A DNA stretch of 5,013 nt, taken from the NCBI GenBank assembly GCA_017517985.1, contig JAFWWX010000228.1, forward strand, positions 1-5,013, given 5' to 3'. The translations under genes were made by a program, and so were the position numbers. A model generated the notes under the pieces. That model was not told where the DNA came from and ran no database searches. It was given only the letters and a program-made list of their open reading frames with translations. The stretch is from Clostridia bacterium (GTDB lineage Bacteria > Bacillota_A > Clostridia > Oscillospirales > CAG-382). This document shows positions 1 through 4,837 of this stretch, piece after piece. The stretch's first letter is position 1; the number at the start of each line of letters is the position of its first letter.

Positions 1-1038
1 ACACTGCATAAAGAATACAACTTCTGCAATTCCATAATAGATATCATGTGCTGTACAAAATCCTGCGCCGTGTATCGCATTGAATTTTTCAAGTGCTGGT
101 ACGCCGTATTTTTTAGGGATTCCGATTTTTGACATAACACCTATCATTGTGTTAGAAGGATTCTTTATTGTGATTGTAATCAGACTTTCAAGTTTTCCGA
201 TTGCCAAATCATACTGTGAATAAAGCATTGAAAGCTTTCTTTCAAAATCCTTCATTGTTGCACCGTTTTTGTGTTCAAGCTTTAGCGGACTTCCAAGAGG
301 AATGTTCTTTCCATCAACAATAAGCGACGGATAGAGATTAGCACCGCTGATTCCTACATCAGATGTTGTAAGGCGAACAGAGGCCTTCAGGTCATGACAC
401 TTAACCGAATGCAGAGCAAGCAACCCTTTATAGGTCTTAACAATCTCATCATTTCCGTCAAGGGACCATACCGCTGTTGACATTGAATGGTCATAAAAAC
501 CGCCTGCATAGGAAACATCCTTAAAATTCTCATTCAGATAGTCTGAGGTCTTTGCAAAAAGCTCATACATCTCCAAAATTGAATAATCGCTTTTGTCTCC
601 GCCATGCACTGCAGATACCTTTTCATCAGATACCTTTAAAAGTGCCTGACCATCAGCAACCTTAAGGCAGTGATTCAGTATTCTTGCAAATACTGTTCTG
701 TCTACCTTAGAAAGTGCGTTCCCGGATATTCTTGCACGCTCTAAAATGGTTTTAATAGCGCAGTTTCTTACCGGAATACACTCCCTGCCGTTGCGAAGCA
801 CAAGCTGTGTGCCATCCAATGTGTCCTCAATAACTTCTTCCTTGCCCATCACTCTGTAGTCATCCACGATTGCCTCGGTTCTCGCTGTATCTTTCACCAG
901 TGCCTCGAACCTGAGATTGTTTGATGCTTCTTTCTTCCAAGTCGTTTTATCTTTACGACTCTTCAGGAAGCTCAAAAAATCTCCCTCTCCTGCAAACGAC
1001 TGAAAATAACCGTCTGCATAAACCTTTGTTTCATTCAT
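1..1038 (-). CDS. Partial (3' end missing) conserved mobile-element protein, tentatively DUF932-like
   Basis: The reading frame is open from an ATG at 1038 to the left edge, giving 346 codons with no stop, so the C-terminus is missing. A GAAAGGTGG ribosome binding site lies 8-9 nt upstream. The N-terminal ~60 residues are charged and helical. A central block follows with VPVR-type (IPVRNCAIKTILERA, residues 88-102) and VSAVHGGDKSDYS (141-153) motifs, then a block around 220-265 with VRLTTSDVGISGANLYPSL and IPLGSPLKLEHKNG. No signal peptide or membrane segment is visible. The pattern recalls large single-copy proteins of Firmicute plasmids and conjugative elements, often grouped with or near DUF932 phage/plasmid-like proteins. 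That assignment is from memory and tentative, and the biochemical role is unknown. The gene is separated from the upstream operon by its own promoter and a long structured leader with two terminators, so it is probably controlled separately by attenuation. Confidence 0.85.
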   Translation of the reverse strand, partial: MNETKVYADGYFQSFAGEGDFLSFLKSRKDKTTWKKEASNNLRFEALVKDTARTEAIVDDYRVMGKEEVIEDTLDGTQLVLRNGRECIPVRNCAIKTILERARISGNALSKVDRTVFARILNHCLKVADGQALLKVSDEKVSAVHGGDKSDYSILEMYELFAKTSDYLNENFKDVSYAGGFYDHSMSTAVWSLDGNDEIVKTYKGLLALHSVKCHDLKASVRLTTSDVGISGANLYPSLIVDGKNIPLGSPLKLEHKNGATMKDFERKLSMLYSQYDLAIGKLESLITITIKNPSNTMIGVMSKIGIPKKYGVPALEKFNAIHGAGFCTAHDIYYGIAEVVFFMQC

Positions 1039-1046
1039 GTGTGTTA

Positions 1047-1055
1047 CCACCTTTC
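1047..1055 (-). promoter_or_regulatory. Ribosome binding site of the left-edge gene
   Basis: On the minus strand GAAAGGTGG precedes TAACACAC and the ATG at 1038. This supports that start codon, and places the start downstream of all leader hairpins. Confidence 0.7.
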
Positions 1056-1068
1056 AAAAAATATATTT

Positions 1069-1091
1069 CTAAACGCCATAAGGCTTTTTAG
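1069..1091 (-). other. Hairpin between terminator 2 and the start codon
   Basis: In minus-strand RNA, CTAAA (5') pairs with TTTAG (3'), and an inner GCC/GGC stem closes a TTAT loop. A small A-A/G internal loop separates the two helices. It sits directly after the U-tract of terminator 2, in the same position as the hairpin at 4932-4955 in the other leader. The same bases read as an 8-codon ORF (1095 to 1069) with no ribosome binding site, which I do not call. The structural call is by eye. Confidence 0.4.
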
Positions 1092-1094
1092 ACA

Positions 1095-1147
1095 TAAAAA
1101 AAGCGGAAACAAACGAATCCTGAAATTGGATTACATTCATTTCCGCT
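1095..1147 (-). terminator. Intrinsic terminator 2 in the leader of the left-edge gene (copy L of a repeated element)
   Basis: In minus-strand RNA the outer arms AGCGGAAA (1147-1140) and TTTCCGCT (1109-1102) pair perfectly. The stem continues through tandem U-G/G-U wobbles and further pairs, with one bulged U, to an inner AATCC/GGATT helix closing a 7-nt loop. Seven U residues follow (1102-1096), then ATG. This is a textbook intrinsic terminator for leftward transcription. It lies about 60 nt before a start codon and downstream of a strong promoter, so it would act as an attenuator rather than an end-of-operon terminator. A diverged copy with compensatory changes lies at 4961-5007. Confidence 0.85.
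1095..1147 (-). repeat. Repeated hairpin element, copy L (pair with 4961-5007)
   Basis: Copies L and R share the order GC(G/A)GAAATGA, a short variable stretch, an inner 5-bp stem, TTTGTTTC(C/T)GC and TTTTTTTAT. They differ in the outer stem by a G-C to A-T pair change, and in the inner stem by two swapped pairs (AATCC/GGATT against AACTC/GAGTT). Every stem difference in these helices is compensated, as expected for a selected RNA structure rather than a recent DNA duplication. Confidence 0.7.
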
Positions 1148-1152
1148 ATAAG

Positions 1153-1166
1153 TACAGTTACCTGTA
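1153..1166 (-). other. Small hairpin with GUAA (GNRA) tetraloop between the two terminators
   Basis: In minus-strand RNA UACAG-GUAA-CUGUA forms a 5-bp stem capped by a GNRA-class tetraloop. It lies in the 26-nt stretch between terminator 1 and terminator 2. The hairpin is seen in the sequence. A function, such as a tertiary contact or a protein site, is only a possibility. Confidence 0.35.
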
Positions 1167-1173
1167 TAAAAAT

Positions 1174-1227
1174 AAAAAAAGTCAACAGTTACTACACCCA
1201 AATGGGCATAGTTATACTGTTGACTTT
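1174..1227 (-). terminator. Intrinsic terminator 1 (12-bp perfect stem) in the leader
   Basis: In minus-strand RNA the arms AAAGTCAACAGT (1227-1216) and ACTGTTGACTTT (1189-1178) pair perfectly over 12 bp. The intervening part adds ACTA/TAGT and CCCA/TGGG helices closed by a two-base loop. The 3' arm runs into a U-rich tract (TTTTTTTATTTTTAT) that extends below 1174. It is a strong leftward terminator about 80-130 nt after the predicted transcription start. It would either release a short leader RNA or be overcome by antitermination. It would also stop readthrough from the upstream operon, which has no terminator of its own before the promoter. Confidence 0.85.
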
Positions 1228-1308
1228 AATTACAATCACAACATCTCGTATGCTAGGACTTTTTAGAAAAAAGTCCCGGGAACTTCCCACGCACAAATCA
1301 ATTAACAT
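1192..1308 (-). CDS. Candidate 38-codon leader ORF overlapping terminator 1 (uncertain)
   Basis: An ATG at 1308 opens 38 codons ending in TAG at 1194-1192, beginning MLIDLCVGSS and ending ITMPIWV. The ATG lies five bases after the -10 box, at roughly the predicted transcription start, so it would be leaderless. No ribosome binding site is visible. The frame runs through the 5' arm of terminator 1 and stops in the 3' half of its apical part, so a translating ribosome would prevent that hairpin from forming. The geometry suits a leader peptide in transcription attenuation. A 38-codon frame can also occur by chance in such DNA, and the peptide matches nothing I recognise. Confidence 0.25.
   Translation of the reverse strand: MLIDLCVGSSRDFFLKSPSIRDVVIVIKVNSITMPIWV
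1256..1276 (-). other. Perfect 9-bp hairpin in the 5' leader
   Basis: GGACTTTTT (1276-1268 in minus-strand RNA), loop TCT, then AAAAAGTCC (1264-1256). There is no U-tract after it on either strand, so it is not a terminator. A GGGAAGTTCCCGGG stretch immediately upstream (about 1276-1289) offers competing pairings, so the leader may have alternative folds. Confidence 0.5.
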
Positions 1309-1312
1309 TTGT

Positions 1313-1341
1313 ATTTTAACACAATATATAGTGTTTGTCAA
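1313..1341 (-). promoter_or_regulatory. Strong sigma-A-type promoter for the left-edge gene leader
   Basis: On the minus strand a perfect -35 TTGACA (1341-1336) is followed by a 17-bp spacer and a -10 TAAAAT (1318-1313). This places the transcription start near 1306. It lies 27 bp after the stop codon of the last gene of the operon and about 270 nt before the start codon of the left-edge gene. It is the best promoter match in the window. Confidence 0.8.
1318..1335. promoter_or_regulatory. Palindrome in the promoter spacer, candidate operator
   Basis: AACACAATATATAGTGTT is an inverted repeat with 16 of 18 positions symmetric, filling the space between -35 and -10. A dimeric repressor bound here would block RNA polymerase. 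A looser pair of arms (ACAAAT 1293-1298, ATTTGT 1307-1312) sits over the predicted transcription start. No regulator gene is in the window, so the binding protein is unknown. A/T-rich centres make chance symmetry easier, hence the moderate confidence. Confidence 0.4.
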
Positions 1342-1367
1342 GTGTTTTTATTCTATATGTGCTGGTT

Positions 1368-1580
1368 TCATCCAAGAAGAACCACATCGTTTGGATCATT
1401 TGAGTCCTGAAATAATGTTGCTGCACTCTCGATTTCCTCTTTATCGTCTGTAAAAAGACAAAATAATGTATGATAGGCATTTGCCTCATCATCGCTTGTA
1501 ATCAAAACGACTTTATCACCATTTCCTTTGTCCACCTGTCTTCTGCAGGCAGAAAGCAGTTCTTTAACCGTTATCGCCAT
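1368..1580 (-). CDS. Small conserved-type protein of unknown function (70 aa), last gene of the operon
   Basis: I place the start at the ATG at 1580. AAGGAG lies six bases upstream, and the encoded product begins MAITVKELLSACRRQVDKGN. An upstream in-frame ATG at 1670 would add 30 residues that lie inside the preceding gene and has no good ribosome binding site. The start overlaps the end of the 152-aa gene by 17 nt, implying translational coupling. The layout is an N-terminal helix followed by a strand (DKVVLITSDDEANAYHTLF, residues 22-40), an acidic helix, and a C-terminal NDVVLLG strand. Small proteins with a '...GDK.V.I.SDDE.N.YH' pattern are familiar as hypothetical proteins of phages and mobile elements of Clostridia. 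I know of no function. No intrinsic terminator follows before the next promoter. Confidence 0.8.
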   Translation of the reverse strand: MAITVKELLSACRRQVDKGNGDKVVLITSDDEANAYHTLFCLFTDDKEEIESAATLFQDSNDPNDVVLLG

Positions 1581-2022
1581 CTTCTTCTCCTTCCTCGTGT
1601 TGTTCAGAGTAAATTTCATCATAACTTTTTGGCAAGGTTCCAAAGACAGCAACAATTTCTTTTTTCTCATCGTCCCACGTTGTCAGGTAACAATCGTCCT
1701 TGTCAATTTCTTCTTCGTTGAGAATTTCAAGATAGTCCTTCTTTGTTTCCTCATCAACAGGCTTCTCAAGATGATAAATAGTCTTAAATCCCTTTGATGC
1801 TATAGCCATACAACCAAAGCCCTGGCTTGAAACATCCTCAAATTTGAGTTTTCCATTTTCATCATAACAATAGTTTTGGTTTTCATCTCTGACTATGGCA
1901 TGATTTTGCAATTTTCCACATCGTTGACAAAACTGATACTCCTCACCTGTTCTGTAGTAGTAATCTATAACATAGACTCCCCCACACTGACTGCACTTTT
2001 CATTACTGATTGTACTTCCCAT
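1564..2022 (-). CDS. Zinc-ribbon protein of unknown function (152 aa)
   Basis: Residues 10-13 (CSQC) and 32-35 (CQRC) form a CxxC-18-CxxC zinc-ribbon motif, the usual mark of a small structural zinc site that binds nucleic acid or protein. The rest is a soluble, acidic domain. A segment at 109-120 (DDCYLTTWDDEK) resembles DCYLT in the product of the gene just upstream, and the tail is strongly acidic (HEEGEEDGD near the C-terminus). The ATG at 2022 has GAGGAGG nine bases upstream. The gene overlaps the 107-aa gene by 20 nt and the 70-aa gene by 17 nt, so all three are likely translated together. The zinc ribbon is visible. Any link to DNA or RNA binding is inference from the motif class. Confidence 0.88.
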   Translation of the reverse strand: MGSTISNEKCSQCGGVYVIDYYYRTGEEYQFCQRCGKLQNHAIVRDENQNYCYDENGKLKFEDVSSQGFGCMAIASKGFKTIYHLEKPVDEETKKDYLEILNEEEIDKDDCYLTTWDDEKKEIVAVFGTLPKSYDEIYSEQHEEGEEDGDNG

Positions 2023-2326
2023 TCTTGTAATCCTCCTCTAATATGAAGGGCCTACAAACAAAGCCATAGCTGTCAAACCCCTCATCTTCATTGCCTTTTG
2101 AAACTGTCAGATAACAATCGTAATAATCAGTTTTTCCGATAAATTCATCTACATTTTCATCCGGCGTATAACCATTTTCTTTTGCTTCATTAATTTGAGC
2201 GATAAGCCATTTGTCAACAATCTCTTTTTTCTTGGTGATTATCATTGCTGACACAGGTTCTTCACCGTCGAGAACACCAAGATTATTCTGAACATAGCAG
2301 ACATATGTAATATCTTTCTTTTCCAT
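2003..2326 (-). CDS. Unknown acidic small protein (107 aa)
   Basis: I do not recognise this protein. The ATG at 2326 has GGAGG six bases upstream, and that ribosome binding site contains the last codons of the YkgJ-type gene (gap 2 nt). The product is soluble with no signal or membrane segment. It has an N-terminal strand (DITYVCYVQN), a likely strand-helix unit (AMIITKKKEIVDKWLIAQIN, residues 27-46), and then DYYDCYLTVSKG (67-78), shared in part with the next protein downstream (DCYLT). Its 3' end overlaps the zinc-ribbon gene by 20 nt. The similar order of elements in the two proteins suggests they could share a fold, but sequence identity is too low for me to claim homology. A role in the same process as its neighbours is implied only by the operon. 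Confidence 0.85.
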   Translation of the reverse strand: MEKKDITYVCYVQNNLGVLDGEEPVSAMIITKKKEIVDKWLIAQINEAKENGYTPDENVDEFIGKTDYYDCYLTVSKGNEDEGFDSYGFVCRPFILEEDYKNGKYNQ

Positions 2327-2328
2327 AA

Positions 2329-3006
2329 TTAACCTCCGTAAATATCGGTGTATTTGTTTATGATTCTTTCGAGTTCTTCCTTAAGAACGCGGTTGTTTCT
2401 CTTAAACTGTGGCATAAAAGGTTCATCCGTCTCATACAGAAGATGTCTGAAGAATATAATCTTCTGGATAAGAGTTGTGTTGTCTTTAAGGCATTTACGA
2501 AGAATGTTATAAGGCGGTGCAATCTCTGTCATCGCTCTTGTTTCTTCGCTAAAAAACTCTTTGTCTTCCTCAGAAAGATTATCTCTCATCCAATCCTTAA
2601 CCTTGACGATGGAACCTTTCGGATGGTGCCTTTGTTCTGTGCTAAAGTTATACATAAATCCGCCCTTGTCATCAGGGCAAACCCAGAACGGATACATTTT
2701 GCAAGTTCTTGGTTTTGCTTCCTGGACAGTGCATCGTTTGCCGTTAAGAAAGATACAAGCATTATCTTTGCCCGTTACATTGAGGGTGAAGATTGGAAAC
2801 TCCACACCCTCAAGTAAAAACATTCTGGCATACTTCTCGTAAAACGAAGATACGGAAATACCTAAATGCTTTGCAAGATAATATCCGTCTTTCGGCTCGA
2901 TAACAACAGCACCTTCAACATTACGGCAGCAAGCTCCGCATCTTATGCATCTGAACCTTACTCTGTCTGAAAGTTCGACTTGTTTTGAATTCTTAATTTC
3001 ATACAT
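2329..3006 (-). CDS. YkgJ-type CxxCxxCC cysteine-cluster protein (225 aa)
   Basis: The protein carries the hallmarks of the YkgJ zinc/iron-chelating family. Near the N-terminus is FRCIRCGACC (cysteines 20, 23, 26, 27 from the start used here). It is followed by CIFLNGKRC (84-92), KPRTC (to 102) and KMYPFWVC (to 110). This matches the family pattern CxxCxxCC ... CxFL..G.C.V...KP..C..YPF. The family is thought to bind a metal or Fe-S cluster. Its molecular role is poorly defined. The C-terminal ~100 residues are helical and charged, beyond the usual core. I chose the ATG at 3006, which has GGAG nine bases upstream and starts 4 nt after the preceding stop. An in-frame ATG at 3021 would add five residues, but its upstream sequence (CTGAAAG) is a poor ribosome binding site. 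The 3' end is 2 nt from the next start. Confidence 0.9.
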   Translation of the reverse strand: MYEIKNSKQVELSDRVRFRCIRCGACCRNVEGAVVIEPKDGYYLAKHLGISVSSFYEKYARMFLLEGVEFPIFTLNVTGKDNACIFLNGKRCTVQEAKPRTCKMYPFWVCPDDKGGFMYNFSTEQRHHPKGSIVKVKDWMRDNLSEEDKEFFSEETRAMTEIAPPYNILRKCLKDNTTLIQKIIFFRHLLYETDEPFMPQFKRNNRVLKEELERIINKYTDIYGG

Positions 3007-3010
3007 AGTC

Positions 3011-3181
3011 TCACTCTCCATCTTTCAGAAGTTCAGCATCGCTTGGCTCCCATCCGGTAAGTTGTGCTCTTGATTCTATTTCACTTGTTGTCATATCAAG
3101 TACTTTAGCAATAGCATCATCAGCACTGTCTGCTTCAACAGTTATACCGCCGTTTCTTGTAATTGTTACATCGTATTTCAT
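3011..3181 (-). CDS. Small protein of unknown function (56 aa)
   Basis: This short frame fills the gap between the BRCT gene and the YkgJ-type gene. The ATG at 3181 overlaps the BRCT stop by one base (TGATG) and has GGAGG seven bases upstream. Another in-frame ATG directly before it at 3184 is possible. The product begins MKYDVTITRNGGITVEADSA and ends in a helix and an acidic tail (WEPSDAELLKDGE). The layout is a two-stranded hairpin followed by a helix (DDAIAKVLDMT). The N-terminal half recalls the small '..V.I.....V.V.A.s..eA...v' proteins of mobile elements, such as the DpnD/PcfM-like group, but the second half does not match and I do not assign it. Tight coupling on both sides and a good ribosome binding site support it as a real gene. 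Confidence 0.8.
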   Translation of the reverse strand: MKYDVTITRNGGITVEADSADDAIAKVLDMTTSEIESRAQLTGWEPSDAELLKDGE

Positions 3182-3939
3182 CATTCATCCTCCCTAAGCA
3201 TTTCTAAAAAGTCCTTCTCATAAATTATCTTCGTGCCATTCTTAGAAGCATCTTCTAATTTCTTCGCACCGGGTTTAAATCCAACAACCAAAATATCTGT
3301 TTTCTTTGTTACATTCTTTTGTGGATTTCCGCCATGCTCTCTGATAACCTTTTCAATTTCATATCTTGAAAAGGATGTTATCGTACCGGTTACAACAATA
3401 TTTAATCCTGCAAGAGACTTTGTTATTCTCTCTCTGACATATGGAGACTCGAATAACTTAAATCCATCACAAAATTCTTTGTTGTTTGTTGCAACAATAC
3501 TTCCGTTTATCCATCTGCCAACATTATCCTGTTCCTTTTCGTTTAGTGTAACACCAATGAGGTCGGTTCTTTTTTTCTCGGAAAGAATAAACGGCAAAGG
3601 ACAAATATACGGACCGTCTTCGCTTTCAGGAAGTGCTGCCTTAAAATAGAATTCTTTTGCTGTAGTGTTGGCTATATATGTGTATTTAGGCACACTGTTA
3701 AGTACGCTTCTTTCTGCAAATGTGTTTATAACATAATCGTACACATTATCTTCTTCGGGGAAAAGAGCGCTTTTGCCTTCGCCATCAAATACAAATATAA
3801 TTCTGTCGCCATTCCATTCTGTCGCAAGAAAATATTCAACGGTACTGCAGGCAGCAGAACCATCGTGATTATTTTCTTCAAACACTCCAAAATCCAGATA
3901 TTCTTCTTTACCCGGATTAACACATAAACATTTACTCAT
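3181..3939 (-). CDS. BRCT-domain protein with unknown N-terminal region (252 aa)
   Basis: Residues 176-248 form a BRCT domain of the bacterial DNA-ligase (LigA) type. The segment LAGLNIVVTGTITSFSR matches the 'LAG.t.V.TG.l....R' opening. EHGGNPQKNVTKKTDILVVG matches the GG and 'VskkT..LV.G' core, and PGAKKLEDASKNGTKII the 'GsK..kA...G..ii' end. In ligases this domain contacts DNA or protein. No nucleotidyltransferase KxDG motif, OB fold or helix-hairpin-helix is present, so this is not a ligase. The N-terminal ~170 residues are soluble and unrecognised. Isolated BRCT domains of this type also occur in exonuclease-like and mobile-element proteins. The ATG at 3939 has GAGGAGG eight bases upstream, and the gap to the preceding gene is 3 nt. 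A DNA-related role is inference from the domain. Confidence 0.92.
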   Translation of the reverse strand: MSKCLCVNPGKEEYLDFGVFEENNHDGSAACSTVEYFLATEWNGDRIIFVFDGEGKSALFPEEDNVYDYVINTFAERSVLNSVPKYTYIANTTAKEFYFKAALPESEDGPYICPLPFILSEKKRTDLIGVTLNEKEQDNVGRWINGSIVATNNKEFCDGFKLFESPYVRERITKSLAGLNIVVTGTITSFSRYEIEKVIREHGGNPQKNVTKKTDILVVGFKPGAKKLEDASKNGTKIIYEKDFLEMLREDE

Positions 3940-3942
3940 AAA

Positions 3943-4491
3943 TCATTCCTCCTCTTCTTCATCATCTCCGCGATAGTCATACCAAATTGTTTCAATAGTT
4001 TCAGCCAACACATCAAAAATATTGCAGCAATCACTCACATAGCTGTCGCCATCATGAATTCCACTCATCTTATCTCTGAAAATTTCAAACCAGTTATTGT
4101 TTGAAAAGATAAGTTTATATTCAGGATCCTCGTCTTCGATAATTTCATACAAATGAGTATCATTCTTAATATAATGTCTCATTATATCGAAAAAATCGCC
4201 ACCATTACTCTTGTCTTTAACAGAAGCAACCTCTTCATTTGTATCCTTATCAATGAGCTTTACAATTACATCGCCGGTTGCCATAACCCTGTATTCAGAA
4301 TCCATACTGGACACTTCAGCAATCAGTCCACCGTACCAAGTATAATCACATCGTCCATCATAAATTGGCTGTTTCAACTTGATTTTTATGTCTCCTGGCG
4401 GAAGCTTTCTCTCGTTAAGTTTAAGTCGCATCACGATTTCCTGAATCCTGTTGAATCCTTCAAGGACTATTTCGCGTGTTTTAACCTTCAT
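3943..4491 (-). CDS. Unknown protein with acidic C-terminal tail (182 aa)
   Basis: I do not recognise this protein. The start is taken at the ATG at 4491, which has GGAGG nine bases upstream. An earlier TTG at 4509 would add six residues (LRRRRK as read) and contains the ribosome binding site itself, so it is unlikely. The N-terminal 30 residues are a basic amphipathic helix (TREIVLEGFNRIQEIVMRLK). A mixed strand-rich region follows (IKIKLKQPIYDG, YTWYGGLIAEV, YRVMATGDVIVKLIDKD), then an acidic helical part with a cysteine pair (DCCN) and a DDEEEEE end. There is no signal peptide or membrane segment. It overlaps the preceding 118-aa gene by 11 nt and lies 3 nt from the BRCT gene, so it is part of the same translationally coupled set. 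Confidence 0.88.
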   Translation of the reverse strand: MKVKTREIVLEGFNRIQEIVMRLKLNERKLPPGDIKIKLKQPIYDGRCDYTWYGGLIAEVSSMDSEYRVMATGDVIVKLIDKDTNEEVASVKDKSNGGDFFDIMRHYIKNDTHLYEIIEDEDPEYKLIFSNNNWFEIFRDKMSGIHDGDSYVSDCCNIFDVLAETIETIWYDYRGDDEEEEE

Positions 4492-4837
4492 TTTTCTTCG
4501 CCTCCGCAATCAGCGTGGCTTTTAAGTCTTTAAGCCTTTCCACAATAGATGAAATACTTTCGGAATATGATCTGTACTCCCCATCACTCATACCGTATCT
4601 GTATACAGGTGATGCATAATCGCCACCGTATTCGTGATAGTTTTTAAACCTTGTCACGAAAATTACACGGTTGTTCGGAAGCAGTGCTTTATATATCTGA
4701 ATATTCAGTTCAGGAATATCCATCCACACTCCCCAGCTCTCATAATCGTCAAGAAAATCACGGCGTTTAATACCGTTGCTCAGCTTGATTACATCTTCCT
4801 TTGTCAAAACTCTGACATTTTCTTTTTTTACATTCAT
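4481..4837 (-). CDS. Unknown protein, first gene of the operon (118 aa)
   Basis: I do not recognise this protein. The ATG at 4837 has a strong AGGAGG eight bases upstream, and an in-frame TAG sits just before it, which fixes the start. The N-terminus is a basic, charged segment (MNVKKENVRVLTKEDVIKLS). The middle has hydrophobic strands (IQIYKALLPNNRVIFVTRF), and a tyrosine- and serine-rich stretch follows (YHEYGGDYASPVYRYGMSDG). The protein ends in a long helix (ISSIVERLKDLKATLIAEAKK), possibly a short coiled coil. It is soluble, with no signal peptide. It overlaps the 182-aa gene by 11 nt. Its leader contains a terminator-type hairpin related to the one before the left-edge gene, so the whole operon may be under the same kind of control. 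Confidence 0.88.
   Translation of the reverse strand: MNVKKENVRVLTKEDVIKLSNGIKRRDFLDDYESWGVWMDIPELNIQIYKALLPNNRVIFVTRFKNYHEYGGDYASPVYRYGMSDGEYRSYSESISSIVERLKDLKATLIAEAKKNEG

Noticed and set aside
1069..1095. 8-codon ORF (MSKKPYGV) directly after terminator 2
   Set aside because: Its ATG follows the U-tract with no ribosome binding site. The bases are better explained as a hairpin.
1219..1260. Possible plus-strand promoter starting at TTGACT
   Set aside because: The TTGACT is part of the terminator 1 arm, and no -10 box occurs at 16-18 bp. The nearest candidate, TATGCT, is about 23 bp away.
1039..1453. Plus-strand ORFs of 75 and 83 codons across the leader region
   Set aside because: They run antisense through terminator hairpins and the promoter, have no good ribosome binding site, and have cysteine- and isoleucine-rich composition unlike real proteins here.
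1581..1670. 30-residue N-terminal extension of the 70-aa protein
   Set aside because: The upstream ATG lacks a ribosome binding site and would add a basic stretch encoded entirely within the preceding gene, while the ATG at 1580 has AAGGAG at ideal spacing.
3726..3923. Minus-strand 65-codon ORF inside the BRCT gene
   Set aside because: It is an out-of-frame shadow within a clear coding gene, with no separate ribosome binding site.
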